A stretch of 47,598 nucleotides of DNA from Brevundimonas denitrificans (GTDB lineage: Bacteria; Pseudomonadota; Alphaproteobacteria; Caulobacterales; Caulobacteraceae): contig NZ_BSOY01000013.1 in NCBI RefSeq assembly GCF_030160755.1, positions 1 to 47,598 of the forward strand. Direction: 5' to 3'. Below the pieces are notes generated by a model. It was not told the DNA's origin. It saw only the letters and a program-made list of their open reading frames with translations, and searched no databases. Of this stretch, positions 8,997-16,821 are shown piece after piece; positions within the stretch are counted from its first letter, which is position 1; every line of letters starts with the position of its first letter. The position numbers were made by a program, and so were the translations under genes.

Positions 8997-10400
8997 ATGT
9001 CCCTTTCCGCCGCCCCCGTCCTGTCCGGTCCGACCGGCTCCCTGCTGGACCTGATCGGCAAGACGCCGATGGTGGAGGTGACGAAGATCGATACCGGCCC
9101 GTGCCGCCTGTTCCTGAAGCTGGAGGCGCAGAATCCGGGCGGATCGATCAAGGACCGCATCGCCCTGTCGATGATCGCAGCGGCCGAGGCGGAGGGGTTT
9201 CTGAAGCCCGGCGGGACCATCGTCGAGGCGACGGCCGGCAATACGGGTCTGGCGCTGACCCTGGTGGGGCAGGCCAAGGGCTATAAGGTGCTTCTGGTCA
9301 TCCCCGACAAGATGTCCAAGGAAAAAATCCAGCATCTCAGGGCGATGGGCGCCGATGTTCGCCTGACGCGTTCGGACGTGCCGCATGGGCATCCGGAATA
9401 TTACACCGACATGGCCGAGCGGCTGGCGCAGCAGATCCCGGGCGGCTTCTACGTCAACCAGTTCGCCAACGACGCCAACTCCCTCGCCCACTTCAAGACG
9501 ACGGGGCCGGAGATCTGGGAACAGATGGACGGCGACATCGACGCCTTCGTCGCCGGCATCGGCTCGGGCGGCACCATCACCGGCATCGCCCGCTATCTGA
9601 AGAGCGTCGGTTCGGACGCGAAGATCATCCTCGCCGATCCCGTGGGGTCCACGCTGGCCGGAATCGTCAACGACGGCGTGCCGGGACCGGAGGGCAGCTA
9701 CACCGTCGAAGGCATCGGCCAGAATTTCGTGCCCGACACCGCGGACATGAGCCTGATCGACAAGGCCTATTCCATCCCCGACGCCGAGGCGATCGCCACC
9801 GTCCGGGAGCTGCTGCTGAAGGAGGGCGTGCTGGCCGGCTCGTCGTCGGGAACGCTGATCGCCAGCGCCCTGCGCTGGTGCCGCGAGCAGACGGAGCCGA
9901 AGCGGGTCGTGACCTTCGTCTGCGACACCGGCGCCAAATATCTGTCCAAGGTCTATAACGACGCCTGGCTGGCCGATCAGGGGCTGGGCGGCCAGCCGCT
10001 GCATGGGGATCTGTCGGACCTGATCAGCCGCAAATACGAGAACGGCGACGTGGTTGTCGCCGGGCCGGAAGACACCCTGGATACGGCGTTCAAGCGCATG
10101 CGCGGCGCCGACGTCTCGCAATTGCCGATCATCCAGGACGGCCGGCTGGTCGGGATTCTGGACGAGAGCGATCTGGTCCATGTCATGAATACGGACGAGA
10201 TCACCCGGCGGGAGCGGTTCGCCCGACCGGTGGCCTCGGCCATGACCCGCGACCTCGATACCGTCCAGGTGGGCGAGAGCCTGGACGCCCTGATCCCCCT
10301 GTTCGACCGCGACCGTGTGGCGATCGTGCTGGATGGCGAGCAATTTGTGGGCCTGATTACGCGGACGGACCTCATCAACCACCTGAGTCTGAACCGGTAA
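8997..10400 (+). CDS. Cystathionine beta-synthase-like PLP enzyme with CBS pair
   Basis: A 467-residue fold-type II PLP enzyme. Lys52 in NPGGSIKDRI is the expected Schiff-base lysine, ATAGNTGLAL (about 79-88) binds the substrate carboxylate, GIGSGGTITG binds the phosphate, and GSSSGT lies near the ring nitrogen. Residues from about 340 to the end form two CBS motifs (DVSQLPIIQDGRLVGIL and RVAIVLDGEQFVGLI). The architecture is that of cystathionine beta-synthase: serine plus homocysteine give cystathionine. A cysteine synthase activity cannot be excluded. With the gamma-lyase/synthase-like gene at 13658 it could form a transsulfuration route. A ribosome-binding site CGGAG precedes the ATG. The gene is divergent from the toxin-antitoxin pair. 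Confidence 0.92.
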   Translation: MSLSAAPVLSGPTGSLLDLIGKTPMVEVTKIDTGPCRLFLKLEAQNPGGSIKDRIALSMIAAAEAEGFLKPGGTIVEATAGNTGLALTLVGQAKGYKVLLVIPDKMSKEKIQHLRAMGADVRLTRSDVPHGHPEYYTDMAERLAQQIPGGFYVNQFANDANSLAHFKTTGPEIWEQMDGDIDAFVAGIGSGGTITGIARYLKSVGSDAKIILADPVGSTLAGIVNDGVPGPEGSYTVEGIGQNFVPDTADMSLIDKAYSIPDAEAIATVRELLLKEGVLAGSSSGTLIASALRWCREQTEPKRVVTFVCDTGAKYLSKVYNDAWLADQGLGGQPLHGDLSDLISRKYENGDVVVAGPEDTLDTAFKRMRGADVSQLPIIQDGRLVGILDESDLVHVMNTDEITRRERFARPVASAMTRDLDTVQVGESLDALIPLFDRDRVAIVLDGEQFVGLITRTDLINHLSLNR

Positions 10401-10532
10401 GGCGACCTGGCCTGAACCCGCCGGCGGATTGTGGCTAACCTGCGGTGGAAATGAGGCGATCGGACTGGACGGCGGCCCAATTGTGGTCCTGACTGGGCCC
10501 CGTCCCGTTCATTCGCTGCTGGGCCTGATCCA

Positions 10533-11333
10533 ATGACACGCCTTTCGAACCTCGCTCTCGCCGCCGCCTTTGCCGCCGCCTCGCTGTTCTGCGCCGGGCA
10601 AGTCTCCGCGCAGGCGGCCGCCCCGGCGGGTTGTTCCGACGATGTGCCGCAGCGGGCCACGCGCGGGAACACGGAGTTCATCAGCAATTCCCAGAGGGTC
10701 CGCGGCCTGATCTACAAGCCGACCGGTCCCGCCAACGGCGCGGCGGTGGTCCTGCTGCACAGCTCCGAAGGCCTGTCCGTCGACGCCCATTCGTTTGATC
10801 CGCACGCCATCCAGCTGGCGGCGCGCGGCTATCACGTCCTGGTGCCGAACTATTTCGAGGCCCGGGCGCGCCAGGTTCCCTGGAACGGCCGTGATATCCG
10901 CCTGTGGGAAGAGGCGGGCCATGACGCCGTCGCCTATATGGGCACGCTGGAGGGCGTCGATCCGGCCCGCGTCGGCATCTGGGGCTTCTCGCTGGGCGGC
11001 TTCGTCGCCACGGACGGGTCGGCCCATCCCGACTCGACCGCTCGCGTGGCTATCGGCGTCGCCACCGGCAAGGACATCTTCGAGCCCAGCCGGACCCGCC
11101 GGGAGGTGCCGATGTTGCTGATCGAGGGTTATTCGACCTTCCCGATCATCTCGTCCGCCACGATGCGCGATCTGGCCGCTGACCTTCGCCGCCGCGGGGC
11201 GACCGTCGAAGTCCAGATGCTGGCGTCCCGCGACCCCTCGATGACCGGCGCTGTCTGGTGCGAGGTGTTCCAGCACACGCGGCGTTTCCTCGACGCCAAC
11301 CTCCTGCCGGCCGCCGCCGCTCCCGCCGGGTAA
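10533..11333 (+). CDS. Dienelactone-hydrolase-like exported protein with degraded catalytic triad
   Basis: A 266-residue alpha/beta-hydrolase-fold protein with an N-terminal signal peptide (hydrophobic to about residue 26, AQAAA). The nucleophile elbow GFSLGG is present. Compared with the next two genes, however, the triad acid is lost (second gene LLIHARRDPV, here LLIEGYSTFP) and the His of the DGHGFDRPTWC block is replaced (here DPSMTGAVWC). Only the serine of the Ser-Asp-His set remains, so it is probably not a normal hydrolase. It is the first of four adjacent related genes, ends 7 bases before the next, and follows the cystathionine beta-synthase-like gene by 132 bases. The shared GC-DDV and DPHAIQLA-RGYHVLVPNY blocks show a duplication origin. 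Confidence 0.85.
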   Translation: MTRLSNLALAAAFAAASLFCAGQVSAQAAAPAGCSDDVPQRATRGNTEFISNSQRVRGLIYKPTGPANGAAVVLLHSSEGLSVDAHSFDPHAIQLAARGYHVLVPNYFEARARQVPWNGRDIRLWEEAGHDAVAYMGTLEGVDPARVGIWGFSLGGFVATDGSAHPDSTARVAIGVATGKDIFEPSRTRREVPMLLIEGYSTFPIISSATMRDLAADLRRRGATVEVQMLASRDPSMTGAVWCEVFQHTRRFLDANLLPAAAAPAG

Positions 11334-11340
11334 CGCGCCG

Positions 11341-12126
11341 GTGCGCCTTATTGCGCTGATTGGCCTGCTGGCGGCGACCATGGGTGGACCCATCGCCCAG
11401 GCCCAGACGGCGCCGGATCAGCCGCAGGTCGGACGTCCCGGCTGCACCGACGATGTGGCGGTCAGGGCGTCGCGGACACTCGTCTCGTTCGAAAGCCGGG
11501 GTCGCCCGGTACAGGCGCACCTCTATACGCCCGGCGGCGAGCCGAACGGTTCGGGGGTGGTCCTGCTGCACGGCGCGCGGGGGCTGTCCGCCGACGCAGC
11601 GACTTTTGATCCGCACGCCATCCAGCTGGCGTCGCGCGGTTATCACGTGCTCGTTCCGAACTACTATGACGCGGAGCCGGGCCGGGCGCGTCGAACCGGC
11701 CGGGATATGCGCCTCTGGCGAGGGGTGGCGGCGGACGGGGCGTCCTTCCTGGGCGGGCGCCCGGGCATGGACCCCGAACGGGTGGCGCTGTGGGGATATT
11801 CGCTGGGCGGCTTCCTGGCCGGGGAGACCGCGATGGAGTCGGACGTCGCGGCGGCGGCGGTTTCAGTGGCCGGCGGGCTGGACGTCGGCGAAGCCGGCCG
11901 CGGCGGGCGATCGGTCCCCCTGCTGCTGATACACGCCCGCCGGGATCCCGTGATCTCGCCGATGTCTACACGCCGATGGGGCGACGGCCTGCAGCGCCGG
12001 GGCGGCCGGGTTGAGGTTCAGGCGCTGGACTGGGATGGACATGGCTTTGACCGCCCGACCTGGTGTGCGATTTTCGGGCGGACGCGGGCGTTTCTGGACC
12101 GCGCGCTGAGCGAGCGAGACGCCTGA
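11341..12126 (+). CDS. Dienelactone hydrolase family exported protein (second copy)
   Basis: A 261-residue paralogue of the preceding gene, starting at a GTG 7 bases after its stop. An N-terminal signal peptide is followed by PGCTDDVAVRASR. The predicted triad is complete: Ser in GYSLGG, Asp in HARRDPVIS and His in DWDGHGFDRPTWC. Dienelactone-hydrolase-like proteins hydrolyse esters, lactones or related small substrates; the true substrate is unknown. The export signal places it in the periplasm, unlike classic dienelactone hydrolase. It forms a tight cluster with its neighbours and is probably co-transcribed. Confidence 0.87.
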   Translation: MRLIALIGLLAATMGGPIAQAQTAPDQPQVGRPGCTDDVAVRASRTLVSFESRGRPVQAHLYTPGGEPNGSGVVLLHGARGLSADAATFDPHAIQLASRGYHVLVPNYYDAEPGRARRTGRDMRLWRGVAADGASFLGGRPGMDPERVALWGYSLGGFLAGETAMESDVAAAAVSVAGGLDVGEAGRGGRSVPLLLIHARRDPVISPMSTRRWGDGLQRRGGRVEVQALDWDGHGFDRPTWCAIFGRTRAFLDRALSERDA

Positions 12127-12130
12127 AGTC

Positions 12131-12931
12131 ATGACAGGAACCATCTTCCTCCGTCCGGCGGGCATGGCGCTGATCGGCCTGATCGCGATTCTGGCGGGAG
12201 CGCCCCCGGCTCTGGCCCAGGTCCAGGTCGGGATTCCCGGCTGTGCGGACGATGTCGCGGTCCAGGCGTCACGAACCCTGGTCACATTCGAAAGCCGCGG
12301 TCGTCCGATCCGGGCCTATCTCTATGCGCCGCGGGGTGAACCGAACGGCGCGGGTCTGGTGATGCTGCACGGCGGGACCGGCTTCGAGATGAACTCCATC
12401 CTGTTCGACGCCCATGCCATCCAGCTGGCGTCGCGCGGCTACTGGGTGATTCTTCCCGCCTATTTCGACGCCGATACGCCCGATCAGCGCCGACGGCTGG
12501 TGAACGGGCGAGCCTGGCGCCAGGCGGCGCTGGACGCGGCGGTTCAACTGGCGGGCAAGCCGGGCGTGTCGCCGGGTCGGGTGGCGCTGTGGGGATATTC
12601 CCGCGGCGCCGGCGTCGCCCTGAACGCCGCCTCGGCGCCCGGGAGCCCCATCCACTCGGCGGTGCTGGTGGCCGGGGGCGGGGAGGTCGACGGGACCCTG
12701 GCCGGCCGGGACCTGTCATTCCTGCTGATGCACGCCCGTCGGGACGAGGCCGTTCCGGTCCGCGCCACGCTGGAACTCGCGGCGGACCTGCGCGAAGCCG
12801 GGGCCGCCGTCGACGTCCAGGGTCTCGATTTCGACGGACACCAGTATGATCTGCCCACCTGGTGCGCGGTCATGGGTCGAACCCGCACCTTCCTCGAAAG
12901 CCGCCCGGAGCCGGAACATGCGCCGTCGTAG
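12131..12931 (+). CDS. Dienelactone hydrolase family exported protein (third copy)
   Basis: A 266-residue paralogue with a signal peptide ending near PALAQ (about residues 28-32) and the shared PGCADDVAVQASR start of the mature part. The nucleophile elbow is GYSRGAG rather than GYSLGG; Asp (HARRDEAVP) and His (DFDGHQYDLPTWC) are kept. It is therefore probably active, with an altered oxyanion region. The ATG at 12131 lies 4 bases after the previous stop. The 3' end overlaps the next gene by 14 bases. Confidence 0.87.
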   Translation: MTGTIFLRPAGMALIGLIAILAGAPPALAQVQVGIPGCADDVAVQASRTLVTFESRGRPIRAYLYAPRGEPNGAGLVMLHGGTGFEMNSILFDAHAIQLASRGYWVILPAYFDADTPDQRRRLVNGRAWRQAALDAAVQLAGKPGVSPGRVALWGYSRGAGVALNAASAPGSPIHSAVLVAGGGEVDGTLAGRDLSFLLMHARRDEAVPVRATLELAADLREAGAAVDVQGLDFDGHQYDLPTWCAVMGRTRTFLESRPEPEHAPS

Positions 12932-13646
12932 CGTTCTGGCCGCGGCGGCCGGTCTGGCGGGCGGCGGCTGGGCTCCGCAAGACGAGACCCCCGCCTGGGA
13001 GGGTCTGACCTTCCTGAGCCACCGCAAGCCGATCCGCGCCATCCACTACCGGCCGGTCGGCGAGGGCCGGCGCTCGGCCATCGTCATGATGCACGGCTCG
13101 GGCGCCCGCATCGCCAGCCGGGGGCCGTGGCATGAGCTGGCGATGCGCTTCGCCGGCGACGGCTATGAGGTGCTGACGCCCCTGTTCACCGATGCCTGGC
13201 CCGACGACGGCATCCGGCCGCCTCCGATGATGGAGGCCTGGCGCGACGTCGGCGAACACGCCATAGACTGGTTCATCGGCCGCGGCGTCGACCGGCGCCG
13301 GACCGCGATGTTCGGCTATTCGCTCGGCTCCTATGTCGCGGTCGACGGCGCCCTGGGCAACAGCCGGGCGGCGGCGGCGATCGGACTGGCCGGGGGCGTG
13401 GACGTCTACACGCCGCGGCCGCCGCGCAGGCGCATCCCCGTATTGATCATCCGGGCCGAGAACGACACCCATGTCCTGCCCCGCAACACGGCGACCTGGG
13501 TCGACTTCCTGCGGGAACACGATATCCCGGTCCGGGTTGAAGTGATCGCCGGCGCAGGGCACCTGTTCCGTCCGCCGGAATGGGCCGAGATCTTCACCCG
13601 CGCTTCGGCCTTCTATGGCGGCAATATCGGCCGCATCTCACAGTAA
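12918..13646 (+). CDS. Alpha/beta hydrolase (dienelactone-hydrolase-like), Tat-type signal (fourth copy)
   Basis: A 242-residue, more distant member of the group. It begins MRRRSVLAAAAGLAGGG, a short arginine-led signal that could use the Tat pathway. The mature part has MMHGSGAR (oxyanion region), the nucleophile elbow GYSLGS, an acid in RAENDTHVLP and a His in GAGHLFRPPEW, so the triad looks complete. It lacks the GC-DDV leader block shared by the three upstream genes. The ATG at 12918 is preferred over the longer open frame because it starts the signal peptide and overlaps the preceding gene by only 14 bases. The next gene starts 11 bases downstream, so one operon through the gamma-lyase-like gene is plausible. 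Confidence 0.85.
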   Translation: MRRRSVLAAAAGLAGGGWAPQDETPAWEGLTFLSHRKPIRAIHYRPVGEGRRSAIVMMHGSGARIASRGPWHELAMRFAGDGYEVLTPLFTDAWPDDGIRPPPMMEAWRDVGEHAIDWFIGRGVDRRRTAMFGYSLGSYVAVDGALGNSRAAAAIGLAGGVDVYTPRPPRRRIPVLIIRAENDTHVLPRNTATWVDFLREHDIPVRVEVIAGAGHLFRPPEWAEIFTRASAFYGGNIGRISQ

Positions 13647-13657
13647 CTGGATCATTC

Positions 13658-14824
13658 ATGGCATCGCTGAAGAACAGTCAGGGCTTTTCGACCCGCGCCA
13701 TCCACGCGGGCCAGCGCCCGGACCCGACCACCGGCGCGGTGATGACGCCCATCTACGCCACCTCGACGTATGCCCAGGAAAGCCCGGGCGTGAACAAGGG
13801 CTATGAATACGCCCGCGGCAAGAACCCGACGCGCGAGGCCTTCGAGGCCTGTCTGGCGGATCTTGAGGGCGGGACCCACGGCTTCGGCTTCGCCAGCGGC
13901 ATGGCGGCGACCTCGACGGCGCTGGAACTGCTGGACGCCGGGTCGCACATCGTCACCGGCGACGATCTGTACGGCGGCTCGTGGCGGCTGTTCGAGCGGG
14001 TGCGGCGCCGTTCGATGGGGCTGGACTTCGCCTATGTCGACCTGAGCGATCTGGCGGCGGTCGAGGCGGCGATCACGCCGAAGACGAAGCTGATCTGGGC
14101 CGAAACTCCGACCAATCCGCTGATGAAACTGGCCGACATCGCCGGCCTGTCGAGGATCGCCAAGGCGCACGGCCTGCTGCTGATCGTCGACAACACCTTC
14201 GCCACGCCCTGGAGCCAGCAGCCGCTGAAGCTGGGCGCCGATGTGGTCATGCATTCGGCGACCAAATATCTGAACGGCCACTCCGACATCATCGGCGGCG
14301 CGCTGGTCACGGCGAACCCGGACCTCGCGAAGGAGATCAAGTTTCTCCAGAACTCGGTCGGCGGGGTGATGGGGCCGTTCGACGCCTTCCTGGCCAACCG
14401 GGGGCTGAAGACGCTGGGCCTGCGCATGAAGGCGCACAATGAGAACGCCCTCGCCGTGGCGCGCTGGCTCGAGGACCGGAAGGGGATCGCCAAGGTCATC
14501 TATCCCGGCCTGATCAGCCATCCGCAGCACGACCTCGCGTCACGCCAGATGAACGGCCGGTTCGGCGGCATGGTCACGGTCCTGATCGACGGCGATCTGG
14601 AGCGGACGAAGCGGGTGCTGGAGCGGGTTCAGGTCTTCACCCTGGCGGAGTCGCTGGGCGGCGTCGAAAGCCTGGTCAACCACCCGGCCATCATGACCCA
14701 CGCCTCGGTGCCGAAAGAGGTCCGCGAGGCGGGCGGTGTGACGGAGAACCTGATCCGGCTGTCCGTCGGCGTCGAGGATGTCGAGGACCTGATCGCGGAC
14801 CTTGATCAGGCGTTGGCCGTCTAG
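13658..14824 (+). CDS. Cystathionine gamma-lyase/gamma-synthase-like PLP enzyme
   Basis: A 388-residue fold-type I PLP enzyme of the Cys/Met-metabolism family. Visible features are YEYARGKNPTRE (residues 50-61, phosphate contact from the partner subunit), GFASGMAA (about 77-84), DDLYGGSWR, AETPTNPLMKL, DNTFATPW and the PLP lysine Lys203 in HSATKYLNGHSD. Family members make or split cystathionine or sulfhydrylate acyl-homoserines, and the residues seen do not separate these. Pairing with the cystathionine beta-synthase-like gene in the same direction favours gamma-lyase and conversion of homocysteine to cysteine (inference). The ATG at 13658 is chosen because it matches the family N-terminus. 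The stop codon overlaps that of the convergent gene in a shared CTAG. Confidence 0.93.
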   Translation: MASLKNSQGFSTRAIHAGQRPDPTTGAVMTPIYATSTYAQESPGVNKGYEYARGKNPTREAFEACLADLEGGTHGFGFASGMAATSTALELLDAGSHIVTGDDLYGGSWRLFERVRRRSMGLDFAYVDLSDLAAVEAAITPKTKLIWAETPTNPLMKLADIAGLSRIAKAHGLLLIVDNTFATPWSQQPLKLGADVVMHSATKYLNGHSDIIGGALVTANPDLAKEIKFLQNSVGGVMGPFDAFLANRGLKTLGLRMKAHNENALAVARWLEDRKGIAKVIYPGLISHPQHDLASRQMNGRFGGMVTVLIDGDLERTKRVLERVQVFTLAESLGGVESLVNHPAIMTHASVPKEVREAGGVTENLIRLSVGVEDVEDLIADLDQALAV

Positions 14825-15087
14825 GCGGCCTTGCTGTCCGGCAGGGCGGTCTGGTGGCCGGTCGCCGGGACGACCTTCTTCTTGGCGGGCGCGCGGGGCT
14901 TCTTGACGGCGGTGGTCGTCTTGTCCGCGGCGCGGCGGGCTACTTCCTCGTCGATCAGGGGCACCAGTTCGGCGGCGGTGGCCATCTTGGTGGGGGAGCC
15001 GCTTTCCGACAGGCGGACCGCATTGAGGCGCAGGGCCTTCAGGTCCGGGTCGGTCATGGTCGGGAGCTTTTCGGCCAGCGGGGTCAT
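14821..15087 (-). CDS. Small hypothetical protein with Lys/Ala/Pro-rich tail
   Basis: An 88-residue protein not recognised by function. The first half is a compact helical segment (TDPDLKALRLNAVRL, then AAELVPLIDEEVARRAA); the second half is low-complexity and basic (KKPRAPAKKKVV). Such tails suggest nucleic-acid binding but prove nothing. Two ATGs compete. The one at 15093 abuts the AGGAG ribosome-binding site with no spacer, while the one at 15087 has a 6-base spacer, so 15087 is chosen. The gene follows a terminator-like hairpin of the upstream cold-shock gene and converges on the gamma-lyase-like gene. Confidence 0.65.
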   Translation of the reverse strand: MTPLAEKLPTMTDPDLKALRLNAVRLSESGSPTKMATAAELVPLIDEEVARRAADKTTTAVKKPRAPAKKKVVPATGHQTALPDSKAA

Positions 15088-15105
15088 CGGCATCTCCTGG
15101 AGTTG

Positions 15106-15143
15106 GAAAACAGTCGGGCCGGCGCCTGTTCGGCGGCCGGCCC
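15106..15143 (-). terminator. Rho-independent terminator after cold-shock gene 1
   Basis: On the minus strand a GC-rich stem (GGGCCGGC pairing with GCCGGCCC, 15116-15143, with an inner 3-bp extension) is followed by GACTGTTTTCC. It lies 45 bases beyond the cold-shock stop and just before the ribosome-binding site of the next gene on that strand. Confidence 0.65.
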
Positions 15144-15188
15144 TTCCATCAGCCAGGCGTCAAGCCCGGCGGGGTCGCTTGTCGGAAA

Positions 15189-15401
15189 CTATTCGGCGGC
15201 CTTGAGGCGACCGGCCGATTCCTTGCCCGAACGCGAGTCGCGTTCGACTTCGTAGGAAATCTTCTGGTTTTCGTTCAGCGTGCCCAGATCGGACGTTTCA
15301 ACGGCCGAGGCGTGGACGAACACGTCCTTGCCGCCGTCATCGGGGGCGATGAAGCCGTAACCCTTGGTGGAATTGTACCATTTCACAGTGCCGGTAGCCA
15401 T
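15189..15401 (-). CDS. Cold-shock protein, CspA family (copy 1)
   Basis: A 70-residue single cold-shock domain. The RNP1-like motif KGYGFIAP and the RNP2-like motif DVFVHASAV are present, and the opening TGTVKWYNSTKG is canonical. Such proteins bind single-stranded RNA or DNA, melt mRNA structure and can act as antiterminators. It is a close paralogue of the gene at 16437-16649; differences cluster in the loop after the second motif (ETSDLGTLNE versus [10 protein letters not shown]). The upstream leader is also shared between the two copies, so both may respond to the same signal. Confidence 0.96.
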   Translation of the reverse strand: MATGTVKWYNSTKGYGFIAPDDGGKDVFVHASAVETSDLGTLNENQKISYEVERDSRSGKESAGRLKAAE

Positions 15402-15530
15402 TTTGAGACCTCCGTTAGGCGTTGACCGCCGGAAGAGGTTCCGGGTCGGTCTGTCGGGTCTGAATGGGATCGGCTTTGGACCTCGGTGCGCGATGCAAAG
15501 GGGCAGCAGCGTTTCGCAGTGAGATCGACG
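15402..15530 (-). promoter_or_regulatory. Conserved leader/promoter region of cold-shock gene 1
   Basis: The 130 bases upstream of the start share blocks with the region upstream of the second cold-shock gene. On the plus strand the 17-mer GGTCTGTCGGGTCTGAA at 15448-15464 is identical in both, followed in both by GACCTC-GTGCG and then GCGTTTCGCAG (15509-15519) and CGAC (15526-15529). A long conserved leader is typical of thermo-responsive csp mRNAs. Which part is promoter and which is transcribed cannot be read by eye. Confidence 0.5.
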
Positions 15531-15625
15531 AGGCCTCAGATGGGCGCTTTACCCGGCAATAGCAAGCACGGTGATTCCGGAAGGCGGAGGCGGAGCCCGC
15601 ACACGCAGGCTCCGCCGGGCTTTCG

Positions 15626-16228
15626 TCAGTTGGGAATGGAGACGGTGTCAGTGACGTGGATGACCCCGTTGGACTGGAAGACGTCGGCCTGTGTCACCGT
15701 GGCGACGCCGCCGTTCTCGTCCGTGAGGATGACGGAGCCGCCGCGCAGGGAGGCGGTCAGAACGCCGCCCTCGACGGTGGTCAGACGCGCCTGTCCGCCG
15801 CCCGCGCGGATCTGCGCCGTCAGGTCGGCTGCGCTGACCCGGCCCGGCACCACGTGATAGGTCAGGATCTTCGTCAGGGTCGCCTTGTTCGCCGGCTGGA
15901 CCAGGGTTTCGACCGTGCCAGCGGGCAGTTTGGCGAAGGCGGCGTTGGTCGGGGCGAAGACGGTGAAGGGGCCGGGGCCCGAGAGCGTCTCGACCAGTCC
16001 GGCGGCGGTGACGGCGGCGACCAGGGTGGTGTGGTCGCGCGAGTTCACGGCGTTCTCGACGATCGTGCGGTTCGGATACATGGCGGCGCCGCCGACCATC
16101 ACAGTGGCCTGGGCTCCCGGGCCGGTGGCCATCGAGTCCATGCCGCCCATGGATGAACAGGCGGCGGTCAGCAGGGCGCCGGCGGCGATGGCGGCGATAA
16201 GGGCGGCGCGGGTGGGGGTGAAGGTCAT
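15626..16228 (-). CDS. Fasciclin (FAS1) domain lipoprotein
   Basis: A 200-residue secreted protein. The N-terminal hydrophobic segment ends LLTAACSSMGG, a probable lipobox with the lipid-carrying Cys near residue 25. One FAS1 domain follows (about 50-200), with the hallmark stretches FTVFAPTNAAFAKLP, LTYHVVPG and NGVIHVTDTV. Bacterial FAS1 proteins are extracytoplasmic and linked to adhesion, but no specific role can be assigned. A good AGGAGAG ribosome-binding site precedes the ATG. The gene sits between the two duplicated cold-shock genes on the same strand. Confidence 0.92.
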   Translation of the reverse strand: MTFTPTRAALIAAIAAGALLTAACSSMGGMDSMATGPGAQATVMVGGAAMYPNRTIVENAVNSRDHTTLVAAVTAAGLVETLSGPGPFTVFAPTNAAFAKLPAGTVETLVQPANKATLTKILTYHVVPGRVSAADLTAQIRAGGGQARLTTVEGGVLTASLRGGSVILTDENGGVATVTQADVFQSNGVIHVTDTVSIPN

Positions 16229-16368
16229 GTCGGTTTCTCTCCTGAGCGGCCGTCGTTACGGCTCGGACGGAAAGACGGGCGCGTCCCCGGGGCGGATGCG
16301 GCCGTGCGGCGTCTGGCCACGGGCTGCATCCAAGGCGCGGGTCTTACGTTGCGCGGGCGACCGGACAG

Positions 16369-16403
16369 CAAAACGGCGGCGAAGGCTTTCGCCCTCGCCG
16401 CCG
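16369..16403 (-). terminator. Rho-independent terminator after cold-shock gene 2
   Basis: On the minus strand a 13-bp stem with one G-T pair (CGGCGGCGA / TCGCCGCCG plus GGC/GCC) is closed by a GAAA tetraloop and followed by TTTTGC. It begins 34 bases beyond the cold-shock stop. It separates this gene from the fasciclin gene downstream. Confidence 0.75.
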
Positions 16404-16436
16404 TCGAAATCACGCGTCGGAAACCGACGCCTGAAC

Positions 16437-16649
16437 TCAGCCTTCGGTCTTCAGCTGACCAGCCGATTCCTTGCCCGAACGCTTGTCGCGCTCGATTTCG
16501 TAGGAAACCTTCTGGTTTTCATCCAGGCCGCGCAGGCCCGCTTGTTCGACGGCCGAGATGTGGACGAAAACGTCCTTGCCGCCGTCGTCAGGCTGGATGA
16601 AGCCGTAGCCCTTGGTGGAGTTGAACCATTTTACAGTGCCGGTAGCCAT
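16437..16649 (-). CDS. Cold-shock protein, CspA family (copy 2)
   Basis: A 70-residue single cold-shock domain with [18 protein letters not shown] and DVFVHISAV, the two nucleic-acid-binding motifs. It is a paralogue of copy 1 about 1.2 kb away, with the same length and C-terminal pattern ([11 protein letters not shown]). A strong terminator hairpin follows it, and its leader contains the same sequence blocks as the leader of copy 1. The expected role is RNA chaperone; cold induction is not demonstrated by sequence alone. Confidence 0.96.
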   Translation of the reverse strand: MATGTVKWFNSTKGYGFIQPDDGGKDVFVHISAVEQAGLRGLDENQKVSYEIERDKRSGKESAGQLKTEG

Positions 16650-16769
16650 TTTCAGGACCTCCGCTAGCAGTTGGCCACAGGGAAAAGCCCCTGCGGTCTG
16701 TCGGGTCTGAAAGGAGCGGCTAGACCTCAGTGCGAAAGCAGAGGGTGGCGTTTCGCAGAGAGCTCGACA
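16650..16769 (-). promoter_or_regulatory. Conserved leader/promoter region of cold-shock gene 2
   Basis: Counterpart of the leader of copy 1. On the plus strand the identical 17-mer GGTCTGTCGGGTCTGAA lies at 16695-16711, with GACCTC-GTGCG and GCGTTTCGCAG (16748-16758) following in the same order and at nearly the same distances. A second local stem (GGGGC/GCCCC-like, around 16679-16693) is specific to this copy. Confidence 0.5.
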
Positions 16770-16821
16770 AAACGCTTTTGGACCGGCGGCGCGCCAAAAT
16801 CAAGACAGGCGTCCAGCCCGG

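Noticed and set aside
10401-10532. Possible riboswitch or terminator between the cystathionine beta-synthase-like gene and the first hydrolase
   Set aside because: Only a short CCGCCGGCGG dyad without a T-run; no known riboswitch motif was recognised.
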